Assembly (NCBI GenBank): GCA_963809965.1
Contig: CAWELU010000011.1
Coordinates: 1 to 64,000, forward strand
Direction: 5' to 3'
DNA length: 64,000 nt
From: CAIWHR01 sp963809965
GTDB taxonomy: Bacteria; Pseudomonadota; Gammaproteobacteria; Burkholderiales; Casimicrobiaceae
In this document: piece by piece, positions 52,697-62,434 of the stretch
How positions within the stretch are numbered: the stretch's first letter is position 1
Layout: each line of letters opens with the position of its first letter
Translations under genes and position numbers: made by a program
The notes under the pieces: generated by a model
The model's database searches: none
The model's input: only the letters and a program-made list of their open reading frames with translations
Told to the model about the DNA's origin: nothing

Positions 52697-53401
52697 TCAA
52701 GCCCGAATGACTTCCAGCGACTGCAGCATCGCGTCGAGGAGCACTTGCGGCTCCTGAGCGCCCTCGACCGCGACCTTTCCATCGAAGATGAAGAACGGTA
52801 CGCCGTCGACTCCCAATTCCCGTACACGTCGGTCCATGGCCGCGATTTGCGCCGCACCATGCGCCGATTCGAGCATCGAACCAGCGGCTTCGTGCTCGAG
52901 CCCGGCTTCGCCGACGATGCCGGCGAGAACGGCGCGATCGCCGACGTTGCGCCCCTCGAGGAAGAAGGCGCGGAACAGGCGCTCGACAACATCCTCGGCA
53001 TTGCCGAGCGCCTGGGCCCAGGAGATGAGCCGATGCGCGTCGAGCGTGTTCGGTTGCACGGCGATCCGGTCGAACGCGAACTCGATGCCGATCGCGTCGC
53101 CGATGCTGCCGATGCGCTCGCGGACAAGCTCGATCCGTTCGGCGCCGCCGAATTTCGCTTCCAGGTACGCACGGCGATCCATGCCCTCGCGTGGCAGGTC
53201 CGGGTTCAACTGGAACGGATGCCAGCTCACCATCGGGACGACATCCGGCCGGCGTTGTGCGAGCAGCGCGAGCGCCGCGCCAAGCCGCCGCCGACCGATG
53301 AAGCACCACGGGCAGACGACGTCGGAGATGACGTCGATCGTCAGCTTGCGTTCATTGGGGGCGGCGTTCACGGGGAGCTGCGGTATTGCCGGGGCTGTCA
53401 T
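52697..53401 (-). CDS. DsbA-family oxidoreductase (FrnE-like)
   Basis: 234 residues, no signal peptide. The thioredoxin-fold redox motif CPWC is at about residue 31 ('DVISDVVCPWCFIGRRRLGA'), with 'WHPFQLNPDLPREGMDRRAY' and the cis-Pro region 'GVDGVPFFIFDGKVAVEGAQ'. This is the FrnE/YwbO cytoplasmic branch of DsbA-like proteins, involved in polyketide enzymes or oxidative stress. Start Met 53401 ('MTAPAIPQL') is used. It diverges from the repeat-rich region before earP. Confidence 0.88.
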   Translation of the reverse strand: MTAPAIPQLPVNAAPNERKLTIDVISDVVCPWCFIGRRRLGAALALLAQRRPDVVPMVSWHPFQLNPDLPREGMDRRAYLEAKFGGAERIELVRERIGSIGDAIGIEFAFDRIAVQPNTLDAHRLISWAQALGNAEDVVERLFRAFFLEGRNVGDRAVLAGIVGEAGLEHEAAGSMLESAHGAAQIAAMDRRVRELGVDGVPFFIFDGKVAVEGAQEPQVLLDAMLQSLEVIRA

Positions 53402-53588
53402 TATGCCCTGCACCGACGATCCGCCACGATGAAGCTGCGGCCCGTCATCGCGCTGGAGTTGCGCCATCTCGACGCGCGATAATGAGACCGGCGGGCGGTC
53501 GAGCTTGTTGTGGCAGACGAAGAGCGCAGGCAGCCGAACGTTGCGGCGGGCGCAAGGCGGGGGCGTCCGATTGTTGCTGTCGGCGCCA

Positions 53589-53741
53589 GGCGCAAGGCGA
53601 AGGCGGGCGAATGTTGCCGCCGGCGTCGTCGGCGGGTGGCGTTTTGTGCGGGCCGTCTTGTGTTGACGGGCCGCCGAAACGCCGGGCACCCGCTCGACGC
53701 CACGGTTGGCGGCTCCCATTCGCCCGCCTTCACCTTGCGCC
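53589..53741. repeat. Long imperfect inverted repeat with upstream direct repeats
   Basis: Arms 53589-53613 and 53717-53741 are inverted copies matching at 24 of 25 positions, separated by 103 bp that also contains partly complementary stretches. The core GGCGCAAGGCG occurs again as a direct repeat just upstream (near 53549), with a related 'TTGC-GGCG' segment, giving two to three degenerate units of about 40 bp between 53538 and 53640. The stretch 53402-53800 otherwise shows no gene I believe. It resembles dispersed palindromic intergenic elements or a decayed miniature transposon. Confidence 0.65.
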
Positions 53742-53800
53742 GGCAGCATCAAGTCAAACCACGTCAACACCGAGCGATCAACTCGCAACAGACAAGCATC

Positions 53801-54956
53801 ATGTCCGCTCCCGCTCGCTGGGACATCTTCTGCAAGGTCGTCGACAATTTCGGCGACGCAGGCGTTGCGTGGCGGCTCGCGCGTCAGCTTGCAGCCGAGC
53901 ACGCGCTGGACGTGACGCTGTGGCTCGACGACCTGGCGGCGCTCGCACGAATGGCGCCCGGCGTTGATTCTGCGCGCGATGCACAGAAGACAACGGGCGT
54001 CACGCTGCGCCGTTGGCGCGAGCCTTTCCCCGACGTCCCGCCTGCCGATGTCGTCATCGAGGCCTTCGGTTGTGCACTTCCGGAGGGTTATCTGGAGGCG
54101 ATGGACACGCGTGGCGCGCCTGCCGGTATGGATCCTCCTCGAATACCTGAGCGCGGAAGCGTGGGTCGAAGGCTCGCACGACGTCGCCTCGCCCCATCCG
54201 ACGCTGGCGCTTGACCGCCGTTTCTTCTTTCCGGGATTCACGGCGCGAACCGGGGGCCTCCTGCGTGAGCGCGGCGTTCTCGACGCGCGCGACGCGTTCC
54301 GCCGCAACACTGCCGCACAGTGCGAGCACTGGTCGTCACTGGGTGTTCCGCCACCTGCAGACGGCGAGATGCGGATTTCGCTGTTCTGCTACCCAAACGC
54401 TGCGCTGCCCTCCATGCTCGACGCGTGGGCCGACGGCGAGTCTCCGGTCAGTTGCCTGGTGCCGGAGGGGGTCGCCGCGGGAGCACTCGATGCCTGGACG
54501 CGCGGCAACGTGCCGCATCCGAAACACCCGTTCCGGTGCGGCCGACTCTCGCTGCACGCGATCCCGTTCGTTGCCCAGGATGCCTACGATCGCCTGCTGT
54601 GGAGCTGCGATGTCAACTTCGTCCGCGGCGAGGACTCGTTCGTCCGTGCGCAATGGGCGGGTCGAGCCTTCGCTTGGCACATCTACCCGCAGGCGGAGGG
54701 CGCGCACTGGCGCAAGCTCGACGCGTTCCTCGACCGCTATGCGGCGGGGCTCGATTCGGCCAGCGAAGGCGCCGTGCGCCGCTTCTGGCGCGCGTGGAAC
54801 GGCGCCCCGGATGCCGGAGCAATTACGGACGCCTGGCTGGAATTCGCGGCGGCCCGCCCCCATCTCGAGCGCCATGGCGATGCCTGGGCGGCGAAGCTCG
54901 CAGCGCTGCCCGATCTCGCTTCTGGTCTGGTCAAAGCGGCCCGCGGTCGGGTATAA
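53801..54956 (+). CDS. earP: EF-P arginine rhamnosyltransferase EarP (frameshifted)
   Basis: About 385 residues. It starts 'MSAPARWDIFCKVVDNFGDA' with the invariant 'DNFGDAGVAWRLARQL' of EarP (formerly DUF2331), where the Asp of 'NFGD' is catalytic. The frame changes near 54110; repaired, it continues 'RLPVWILLEYLSAEAWVEGS' and ends with the nucleotide-sugar site region 'SCDVNFVRGEDSFVRAQWAG'. EarP transfers rhamnose from dTDP-rhamnose to an arginine of EF-P, needed for translating polyproline. The gene lies 55 bp before efp, as in other betaproteobacteria. Confidence 0.93.
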
Positions 54957-55011
54957 TGAAAAGTTTAGCGAATCAAACCCTTACCTCCTATACGCAAACT
55001 CAGGTGCACCG

Positions 55012-55567
55012 ATGAAAATCGCCCAGGAAATCCGCGCCGGCAACGTGATCATGATCGGGAAGGATCCGATGGTGGTCCAGAAGGCCGAGTTCAACAAATC
55101 CGGACGCAATGCGTCCGTCGTCAAGATGAAGCTGCGCAACCTCCTCTCGGGCTCCGGCACCGAGACCGTCTACCGCGCGGACGAGAAGTTCGACGTCGTC
55201 CAGCTCGAGCGCAAGGAGGTCAGCTACTCGTACTTCGCCGACCCGCATGTACGTCTTCATGGACGACGAATACAACCAGTACGAGGTCGAGAAGGAGAAC
55301 ATGGGCGACGCGCTCAATTACCTCGAGGACGGGCTCGCCTGCGAGCTCACGTTCTACGACGGCAAGGCGATCTCGGTCGAGCTGCCCACGTCGGTCGTGC
55401 GCGAAGTGACCTACACCGAGCCCGCGGTCAAGGGTGATACTTCCGGCAAGGTGTTGAAGCCCGCGAAGCTCGGCACCGGCTTCCTCGTTCAGGTTCCGCT
55501 GTTCGTCACCACCGGCGACAGGATCGAGGTCGACACGCGTACCGGCGAGTACCGCCGCCGCGTCTGA
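55012..55567 (+). CDS. efp: Elongation factor P, arginine type (frameshifted)
   Basis: About 184 residues: the KOW-like domain 'MKIAQEIRAGNVIMIGKDPM', the modification loop 'NKSGRNASVV' with Arg at position 32, and two OB domains ('YEVEKENMGDALNYLEDGLA', 'LVQVPLFVTTGDRIEVDTRT'). Arg32 is the residue rhamnosylated by EarP, whose gene is just upstream; lysine-type EF-P has Lys there. The frame changes near 55245 between 'SYSYFADP' and 'MYVFMDDEYNQYE'; removing one base joins them. EF-P rescues ribosomes stalled at polyproline, so such a break in a living cell is unlikely to be real. Confidence 0.94.
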
Positions 55568-55593
55568 AGCCAAGCGCTGTCCGCGCGAATCGC

Positions 55594-55620
55594 GAAAGGG
55601 CCCCGACCGGGGCCCTTTTG
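55594..55620 (+). terminator. Intrinsic terminator after efp
   Basis: GGGCCCC and GGGGCCC with a short GACC loop, preceded by A-rich bases and followed by TTTTG TTT. It lies 27 bp after the efp stop. The remaining 55621-55958 shows no convincing gene, only the ribosome site of the next one. Confidence 0.85.
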
Positions 55621-55958
55621 TTTGGGATTCGCGGTTCGACCCACGAACTTCGCGCGGGGCGCCCGTTCCAACGGAGCAGACTTGCCGATGAACTCCGGAG
55701 GCGTCGATCTTCGTGCGGACCTTGTGGGCGAGCCCTCGACTTTCGCTGCGCGTCGTTTCCGAGGCACGGATGTTGCGATGCGTTTCGGCGTCGCGCGGCC
55801 GCAACGGATCCGCGGCCAATCCGAGCGAGCGAACCATTTGAAAGCAAAGGACCCGGGCCAATCGCGACGGGCGTCGATCGCGGCGCGCGGGAACACTGCC
55901 CGCACCAACATGCGACGCCGCGCCCCACAATGAAGCGTTTCTCCCAGGAGGGTCGACG

Positions 55959-56315
55959 ATGCTTTCGCTCGATGAATGTATCGGCATGTCCGATCTGACG
56001 GAGGACGAAATCGCGGTCATCGCCGAGCATGAACGCGTGCCGCCGATCGTCGCGGCGGGACTCGGACATCATCTGCTCGAGACCCCCAAGGGCGTCTTCA
56101 AGTTGCGCTGCTTCATCAGCGACCTGCTGGCGCAGGCCAAGCTCGCCGGCAATCGCGACAAGGCCAAACACCTCGACCGCGTGCTTGACCGCTTCAATCG
56201 CGAACATCCGGTACCACCGGTCCTCACACCCCCGCGGTCCAAGCGTATCGCCGGTTTTGGCTTTCGACGCAAACGACGCCTGGCCCACTCGCATGGCGGG
56301 CCCGCGCGAGCATAG
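55959..56315 (+). CDS. Conserved hypothetical protein
   Basis: 118 residues with a strong 'CAGGAGG' ribosome site 7-8 bp before the ATG. The N-terminal half is helical and acidic ('MSDLTEDEIAVIAEHERVPP'), the middle is helical ('VFKLRCFISDLLAQAKLAGN') and the C-terminus is strongly basic ('PPRSKRIAGFGFRRKRR'). The charge asymmetry suggests nucleic-acid or membrane contact. I do not recognise a named family. Confidence 0.65.
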   Translation: MLSLDECIGMSDLTEDEIAVIAEHERVPPIVAAGLGHHLLETPKGVFKLRCFISDLLAQAKLAGNRDKAKHLDRVLDRFNREHPVPPVLTPPRSKRIAGFGFRRKRRLAHSHGGPARA

Positions 56316-56928
56316 CTGCGGAACTGGCGTCGGCTGCTCCGGGGCGGCGCGATCAAAGGTGCGCGACGGCGAGTGCAATGCGAGGTACGCTGCGGGAAAC
56401 GGCTTCGCCGACGGCGTCGGTTCGGGCGGTCGATCCGGATCGTGCGACCGGCTGTCGAATCGGGCGGGGAGCACGAACGACCGTCCCGCCGCGAGCAACA
56501 CGATTCGCGTCTCGCGATCTAGCGCTCGTCCCGCGCGGTCCGTCGCGGAGACTCCCCAGGATCGCTGAAGTCGTCGTCACGACGGTTGAATCGTGGCGAA
56601 TGCGCCCGCTATCTGCCCGGTCGGAACTGCGCCCAGGCTCGCTACGAGCCGGCAATCGTCGGACGCATTCGCGATCGGCGCCGGACATCTGGGCACGCTG
56701 CGCCTCGATCGCCGAGCATCCGCCGTGCGGCGTGTTCGCGGAAGTCGCCCTTCCACAGCTAGGCTCGCAAGTCTAAGCACGAGACTCCGCCCTCGGAGCA
56801 TCCGGCGAGGACAGGCCACCCGTCGTTGAGCCGCATGTCGCATACGGATCGATTGGCCGGCCACGCGATCCGCGGCACGACCGTGCGGCGGATGGAAAAT
56901 CGGTTAGCCTAGCCACACGAGAACCCCG
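56316..56928. other. Region without a recognisable gene
   Basis: About 610 bp between the hypothetical protein and the esterase. All six frames give only Arg/Ser/Ala-rich shadow translations with no ribosome sites or motifs. I see no transposase, RNA gene or clear hairpin. It may hold a decayed gene and the esterase promoter. Confidence 0.5.
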
Positions 56929-57885
56929 ATGCGAAGATCACCCGGCTATCGACGCGAGATTGCAGTGAAGCCCAGCATGCGGAGCCGTGCGCTCAACGCC
57001 GTGCTCCGGTTGACGATGGGCAAGCCGCTGGCGCACGACGCCGACGTCGTGGCCCTGCGGCGCCGCTACGAGAAGCTCGACGCGCGGCGATTCCGGGTCG
57101 ACCCGAAGGCCGAGCGCACCCCGGCCGAGTGCGGCGGCGTCCCGGGGGAATGGCTCTGGGTGCCGGAATCACGGGCGGAGCGCACGGTGCTCTACCTGCA
57201 CGGTGGCTCGTTCGCGTTCCGCTTTCCCAATGCGCACGCAGCGTTCGCCGCGCGTCTTTGCCGGCGCCTGCATGCCCATGCGTTCGTTCCCGACTACCGT
57301 CTCGCGCCCGAGCATCCGTTTCCCGCGGCGCCCGACGATTGCTACGCCGCCTACCGCGGTTTGCTGGCACAGGGACTCGACCCTTGCAATATCGTGCTGG
57401 CGGGCGATTCGGCGGGCGGCACGCTGGCGCTGGTCACGCTGCACCGCGCGCGGGTCGCAGGCGAGCCGATGCCTTCCTGTGCCGTGCTTCTCTCGCCGGC
57501 CGTCGACTGCACGTTCCGCAGCCCCAGCATGGTCGCCTACGATGGGCGCGACCCGATGCTCCGCCTGGCGAGCCTGATCGTGCTGCGCCAGCATTACGTT
57601 CCCTCGCCGCACGACTACACGAATCCCGAAGTCTCGCCGCTGTTCGCGGATTTCGGGGGCTTTCCGCCGCTGTTCTTCCAGGCTGGCAGCACGGAACTGC
57701 TGCGCGACGAGGCGACGCGCGCCGCCGACAAGGCCTTCGATGCCGGTGTCGACGTCGAACTGGAGCTGTGGCCGGGGGCCGCCCACGTATTCCAGATCGC
57801 GGAATTTCTCCCCGAGGCGGCACAAGCGCTAAGCCACATCGTGCGGTTCGTGCGAATCCGGACCGGCTGGCCGGACATCGAGTAG
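56929..57885 (+). CDS. Alpha/beta hydrolase, HSL-type esterase
   Basis: 318 residues from ATG 56929; Met 56977 ('MRSRALN') is an alternative closer to the core. The hormone-sensitive-lipase family motifs are in order: oxyanion 'LYLHGGSFAFRF' (about residue 90), 'PDYRLAPEHPFPAAPDD', nucleophile elbow 'AGDSAGGTLA', and an acid/His pair near 'GVDVELELWPGAAHVFQ'. It hydrolyses short acyl esters; the natural substrate is unknown. No signal peptide, so probably cytoplasmic. It precedes the cytochrome cluster by about 70 bp but shows no clear link. Confidence 0.88.
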   Translation: MRRSPGYRREIAVKPSMRSRALNAVLRLTMGKPLAHDADVVALRRRYEKLDARRFRVDPKAERTPAECGGVPGEWLWVPESRAERTVLYLHGGSFAFRFPNAHAAFAARLCRRLHAHAFVPDYRLAPEHPFPAAPDDCYAAYRGLLAQGLDPCNIVLAGDSAGGTLALVTLHRARVAGEPMPSCAVLLSPAVDCTFRSPSMVAYDGRDPMLRLASLIVLRQHYVPSPHDYTNPEVSPLFADFGGFPPLFFQAGSTELLRDEATRAADKAFDAGVDVELELWPGAAHVFQIAEFLPEAAQALSHIVRFVRIRTGWPDIE

Positions 57886-57955
57886 CAATGGCGAGCGCCC
57901 TTGCCGCCGGCACGGGGCGCCCCTTGACGCAGGTCAAGACCGGGCCGCCTCGCCG

Positions 57956-59342
57956 ATGCCAACATTGCGGCGGTCGGGCAGACCGTCCCTCCTTCGGGGG
58001 TGGCAACGATCCGTGGCGGACAAGCGCCCGGGTCATCCGATCGACACGACATCGGAGCGTAATCTCTTGCGTACACCGCAGGGTCGGCGGGTCGGTCCCG
58101 CCAGGACAATTCGGGCGATCTGCACGTTCCTGTGCATAGGCTTTGTCGGTGCGGCAATCGCCAAGCCTGCCGCTGCGCCAGCGCCACCGCCGAATCCGAA
58201 CGAGACCTGTCTCCTGTGTCACGCCGCTGCGGACGCCAAGGGCGCGAGCGGCAAATCGATCGCGGTCGATGGCGGCAAGTTCGCGACGTCCGTGCACGGG
58301 GAGCTCAAGCTCAATTGCACCGATTGCCACGCGGACGTGTCGGCCGACAAGATTCCGCACGCCGAGAAGCTGAAGCCGGTCAACTGCGCGACGTGCCACG
58401 ACAAGGCGGCGGGCGAATATGCGGGAACGGTGCACGGTCTCGCGCGCAAGGGCGGCAACGTGGTCGCCGCCGCGTGCGCGGATTGCCACGGCTCCCACGA
58501 CATCAAGCGAGTGAAGGACGTCGACGCCCGGACCAACCACGCCAACGTCGAGGCCACCTGCTCGAAATGCCACGGCGACGACGCGGTCGTGGCGAAAGGG
58601 AAGCTCCCGGGCGGCAACATCGGGAGCAAGTTCCACGACAGCATTCACGGCAAGGCGCTGAAAGGGGCGGCCCAGGGGTCCGCGCCCACGTGCACCAACT
58701 GCCACGGCGCGCACAACATCCGGCCGAAGTCCGACGCGAGGAGCAACGTTTCGCGCGCGCGCATTCCCGACACCTGCGGCAGCTGCCACAAGCCGGAGCG
58801 CGGTCGCGTTCATGAAGGGGATGCACGGCAAGCTGCGGCAGGAGGGCATCCTCGCCGCGCCCGGATGCACGGACTGCCACAGCGCGCACGGGATCCAGCA
58901 GCACGACAAGCCGACCTTCCAGACCGAGGTGATCAAGGAATGCGGCAACTGCCACACCGACTACCTGTCGACCTACCGCGACACGTTCCACGGCCAGGTG
59001 ACGGCGCTCGGCTATGCGCGGATGGCGACCTGCGCGTCATGCCACGGCGCGCACGAGGTGCTGCCCGCGTCGAATCCGGCGTCGACGGTCTCGGCGCAGA
59101 ATCGCCTCGCGACCTGCCAGAAGTGCCATGCCGGCGCCAGCGCGAACTTCGCGAGCTTCGATCCGCACGCGAACCGGCACGACAAGGCGCGCAGTCCGCT
59201 CTACTACTACTCCGCGCTGTTCATGGAATTCCTGCTCTTCGGCGTGTTCGCGTTCTTCGGCATCCACACGGTGTTCTGGCTCTACCGCGAGCTGCGCGTC
59301 AAGTTCGGCGGCGAGCGACAAGCGGCGACGGCGGGGCATTGA
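57956..59342 (+). CDS. Undecaheme c-type cytochrome with C-terminal membrane anchor (frameshifted)
   Basis: Eleven CXXCH motifs are readable: CLLCH, CTDCH, CATCH, CADCH, CSKCH, CTNCH, CGSCH in the first frame, then CTDCH, CGNCH, CASCH, CQKCH after a frame change near 58800. An export signal ('AICTFLCIGFVGAAIA') precedes them. The true start is uncertain; TTG near 58067 or GTG near 58014 may be used instead of 57956. A C-terminal helix ('FMEFLLFGVFAFFGIHTVFW') anchors it in the inner membrane. CTDCHSAHGI-type spacing resembles NrfB/DmsE-like and extended-chain cytochromes. Its stop overlaps the start of the b-type cytochrome, so the two probably form one complex. Confidence 0.85.
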
Positions 59343-60225
59343 TGGCGATTGCTACGGGTAATCCGGCCGCCACCGCGGCTGGCATCGGCGGCCGGGACCG
59401 CAGGCGTCGCGCAACGCTACTACCGTCGCTTCACGCCGCTGGAGCGCATCATGCACGCGTTCCTGATGCTGACGTTCGTCGGCTGCGCGCTCTCCGGCCT
59501 GCCGCTGCTCTACGCGGACAAGCCGTGGGCGGCCACGCTCGCGCGGATGCTCGGCGGCTTCGAGGGCGCGGGCCTGATCCACCGCATCTGCGCATTCGTG
59601 ATGATCATCGTGTTCGTGAGCCACGTCGCTGCATGGTGTTCTACAGGGCGATCGCGGGCGGGCAGCCTGATGCGGATCCTGTGGGGCCCCGACTCGATGG
59701 TGCCGCAGCCGCAGGACATCATCGACATCTGGCGCAACTTCAAGTGGTTCGTCGGCCGCGGGCCGCAGCCCGCAGTTCGACCGCTGGACCTATTGGGAGA
59801 AGTTCGACTACTGGGCGGTGTTCTGGGGGATGTTCATCATCGGCGGCTCCGGGCTCCTGCTCTGGTTCCCGGTGTTCTTCTCGAAGTTCCTGCCGGGCTG
59901 GATGTTCAACATCGCGGCGCTGGTGCACGGCGAGGAGGCGTTGCTCGCCGTCGGCTTCATCTTCACGTTCCACTTCTTCAACGGCCACGTGCGGCCCGCG
60001 AAGTTCCCGATGGACGTCGTGATCTTCACCGGCCGCATTCCCGAGCACGAGCTCAAGGAAGAGCGCGCCCTCGAGTACGAACGCATGGCGCGGGAGGGAC
60101 GTCTCGCCGCTTGGGAGACGACGCCGCCGACCGCCGAGTCGACCTGGTTCGGCTGGATCGTCGGCGGCACTGCGCTGACACTCGGGATCGTCGCGATCGT
60201 CTTGATCGTTTACAGCCTGTTCTAG
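59342..60225 (+). CDS. Cytochrome b (formate-dehydrogenase gamma/b561-like) membrane subunit (several frameshifts)
   Basis: About 294 residues. 'YYRRFTPLERIMHAFLMLTF' supplies the first heme-binding His, and helices at 'RICAFVMIIVFVSHVAA', 'FWGMFIIGGSGLLLWFPVFF' and 'EEALLAVGFIFTFHFFNGHV' supply others; a last helix is at the C-terminus. The pattern matches FdnI-like cytochrome b subunits that exchange electrons with quinone. Frame changes are needed near 59400, 59635, 59660 and 59775. The ATG overlaps the stop of the upstream cytochrome (TGATG). Inferred role: quinol oxidation feeding the multiheme partner, or the reverse. Confidence 0.8.
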
Positions 60226-60398
60226 TTATACTCACGCCAGCCGTGTAGGCGCGCGGGCGCATCGCTGGTGCGCCGGTGTGCTGCCGGACGGGCGTGCGGA
60301 GCGGCGGCAGGTTTCGTCACGGGCAGCAGCCGAGCATCGAAATGCCGCCACGGCGGGTTGGCGGCGCAGGACAAAAACAGAGCAAACGGGGGTCGACG

Positions 60399-61748
60399 AT
60401 GGAGATCAAGCTGGGGCGTCGTACGGTGATGGTGGGCGCGGCGACGACGATCCTCGTCGCCGGCATCGGCCTCGCGATCCTGGCCGCCGGCGGCATCGTC
60501 GCGTGGGAGTACAGCAACAGCAACGCGTTCTGCACCAACAACTGCCACGCGGTGCATCCCGGAGGAGCCGCGGTCGCTACGCCGTGGCTCCGCATGCGCG
60601 CGTCCAATGCGTCGAGTGCCACATGGGTCGCCTGCCGACGCTGCAGCTGATGCTGCTCAAGGCCGCGCACTACCACGAGCTGCTGGGCATGATCACCGGT
60701 TACCACCGTCCGCTCACGGCGACGACGCTGCGGCCGGCGCGCGATTCCTGCGAGGGTTGCCACTGGCCGTCGGTCAACCACGACGACAAGGTGCGCACGA
60801 AGGTCCACTACGAACCCGACGAGAAGAACACCGAGACGCGCACGAAGCTAGTCATGCACACCGGCGGCGGCGAGGCGCGCGAGAAGGCGACGCGCGGCAT
60901 CCACTGGCACATCGAGCAGAACGTGGAGTACGTGACCGACGACGTGCAGAAGCGCACGATCCCCTGGGTCCGGATCACCGGCAAGGACGGCAAGGCGACC
61001 GAATACCTGGACGCGACGAGCAAGCTGTCGAAGGCCGAAATCGACCAGCTGCCGAAGCATCGGATGGAATGCGCCGACTGCCACAACGCCGCCGGCCACC
61101 CGTTCAAGAACCCGGCTGACCGCGTCGACGAGGCGATGTCGGAACGGCGCATCGACGCGTCGATCCCGGGGATCAAGAAGCGCGCGCTCGACATCATCGA
61201 GAAGGCGTCCACGCTGCACGGCCCGATGGAGGAGCAGGTTCCGACAGTTCAAGAAGATCATCGCCGATGCGGCGCCCAAGGGGGAGCTCAAGCCCGAGCA
61301 GAAGACCGCGGAGGCCGGGTTCGCGAAGGCGATGCTCGAGATCCTCGAGCTTTCCGAGTTCGAGGCGAAGGACCTCACGTGGAAGTCGTTCCCGAACCAC
61401 GTCGGCCACAAGGACTTCCCCGGCTGCTTCCGCTGCCACGACGGCAAGCACGTCAACGCGAAAGGCGAGGCGGTCCGCCTGCAGTGCACCCTGTGCCACG
61501 ACATTCCGCAGGTCAGCGTCGGCGGGTCGCTGAAGACGGTGCAGTCCACCGTGACGCCCGGCCTGACGCCACCGGACAGCCACAACGAGCCGAACTTCAT
61601 GCACGACCACCGGACCAAGGTGGACAGCAGCTGCGCGATGTGCCACGGCCCGCTCAAGTGGGGCAAGGATGGCGGCAACTTCTGCGCGAATCCGGCGTGC
61701 CATGGCCGGAAATGGCCGGAGATGAGCCTCGACGCCAAGGCCGGTTGA
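60399..61748 (+). CDS. NapC/NirT-type multiheme cytochrome (two frameshifts)
   Basis: An N-terminal membrane helix ('TTILVAGIGLAILAAGGIVA') is followed by heme sites. The first is 'CTNNCHAVHP' (CX3CH), then CVECHM, CEGCHW, CADCHN, CFRCHD, CTLCHD, CAMCHG and a terminal 'CANPACHG' (CX4CH). NapC/NrfH proteins oxidise membrane quinol and pass electrons to periplasmic partners, but carry four hemes; this one is about twice that length. Frame changes lie near 60590 and 61240. It is 173 bp after the cytochrome b gene and next to the RegBA genes. Confidence 0.82.
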
Positions 61749-61876
61749 GCCGCGCGGGCAAAGACACCCGGAAATCCGGGCGACCGGGGCTCTGAACCTG
61801 CGTCGACGTTGCCCCCGCGGTAACCCCGACCCACGCCGGCCGGCCGCACGGCGGCACGTTTTGCTCCGCGGGGGTT

Positions 61877-62434
61877 TCAGGCTTGCGCGGGGGGACGGCG
61901 CAGCTTGCGCTGCAGCGTGCGCCGATGCATCGACAACGCGCGCGCCGTGGCCGAGACGTTGCCGCCGTGGTCATGGAGCACGTGCTGGATGTGCTCCCAT
62001 TCCACGCGCTCGACGGTCATTGCCTTAGCGTCGACGGGCACCTCGGAATCCCCTTCGTCGCGCTTGAACGCCGCTACCACCGCGTCGGCGTCGGTGGGCT
62101 TGGCGAGGTAATACATCGCGCCCAGCTTGATCGCCTCGATCGCCGTCGGAATGCTGGCGTGCCCGGTCAGGACGACGATCCGCGTGTGGGCGTCCGCCTC
62201 CTTCAACCGTGCGACCAGCCGCAGGCCGGACTGGTCGGGAAGCTTGAGGTCCACGACGGCGAACTCCGGCGGATCGCCCTCGATCGCGTGCAGCGCATCC
62301 TCGACCGTGTGCGCCGCCGTTACCGCGAAGCCGCGCGATGCAAGCGCCCGCGTCATCACGTCGCACAGGGTGCGGTCGTCATCGACCAGGAGCAGGCTCG
62401 GGCGGTCGTTGCGGTCGGTCTCGGTTTTCATCAT
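61877..62434 (-). CDS. regA: RegA/ActR-family response regulator
   Basis: 185 residues. The receiver domain has acidic residues 'LLLVDDDRTL', phospho-acceptor Asp in 'FAVVDLKLPDQSG', Thr in 'IVVLTGHAS' and Lys in 'YLAKPTD'. A short linker leads to a Fis-type HTH ('GNVSATARALSMHRRTLQRK') whose 'MHRRTLQRKL' is the near-invariant RegA/PrrA/ActR recognition helix. It controls redox-responsive genes, often respiratory ones. Its ATG overlaps the regB stop (ATGA), and it converges on the multiheme operon. Confidence 0.92.
   Translation of the reverse strand: MMKTETDRNDRPSLLLVDDDRTLCDVMTRALASRGFAVTAAHTVEDALHAIEGDPPEFAVVDLKLPDQSGLRLVARLKEADAHTRIVVLTGHASIPTAIEAIKLGAMYYLAKPTDADAVVAAFKRDEGDSEVPVDAKAMTVERVEWEHIQHVLHDHGGNVSATARALSMHRRTLQRKLRRPPAQA

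Noticed and set aside
61767..61785. Hairpin CCCGG-AAAT-CCGGG after the NapC-like gene as terminator
   Set aside because: The stem is short (5 bp) and no T-run follows.
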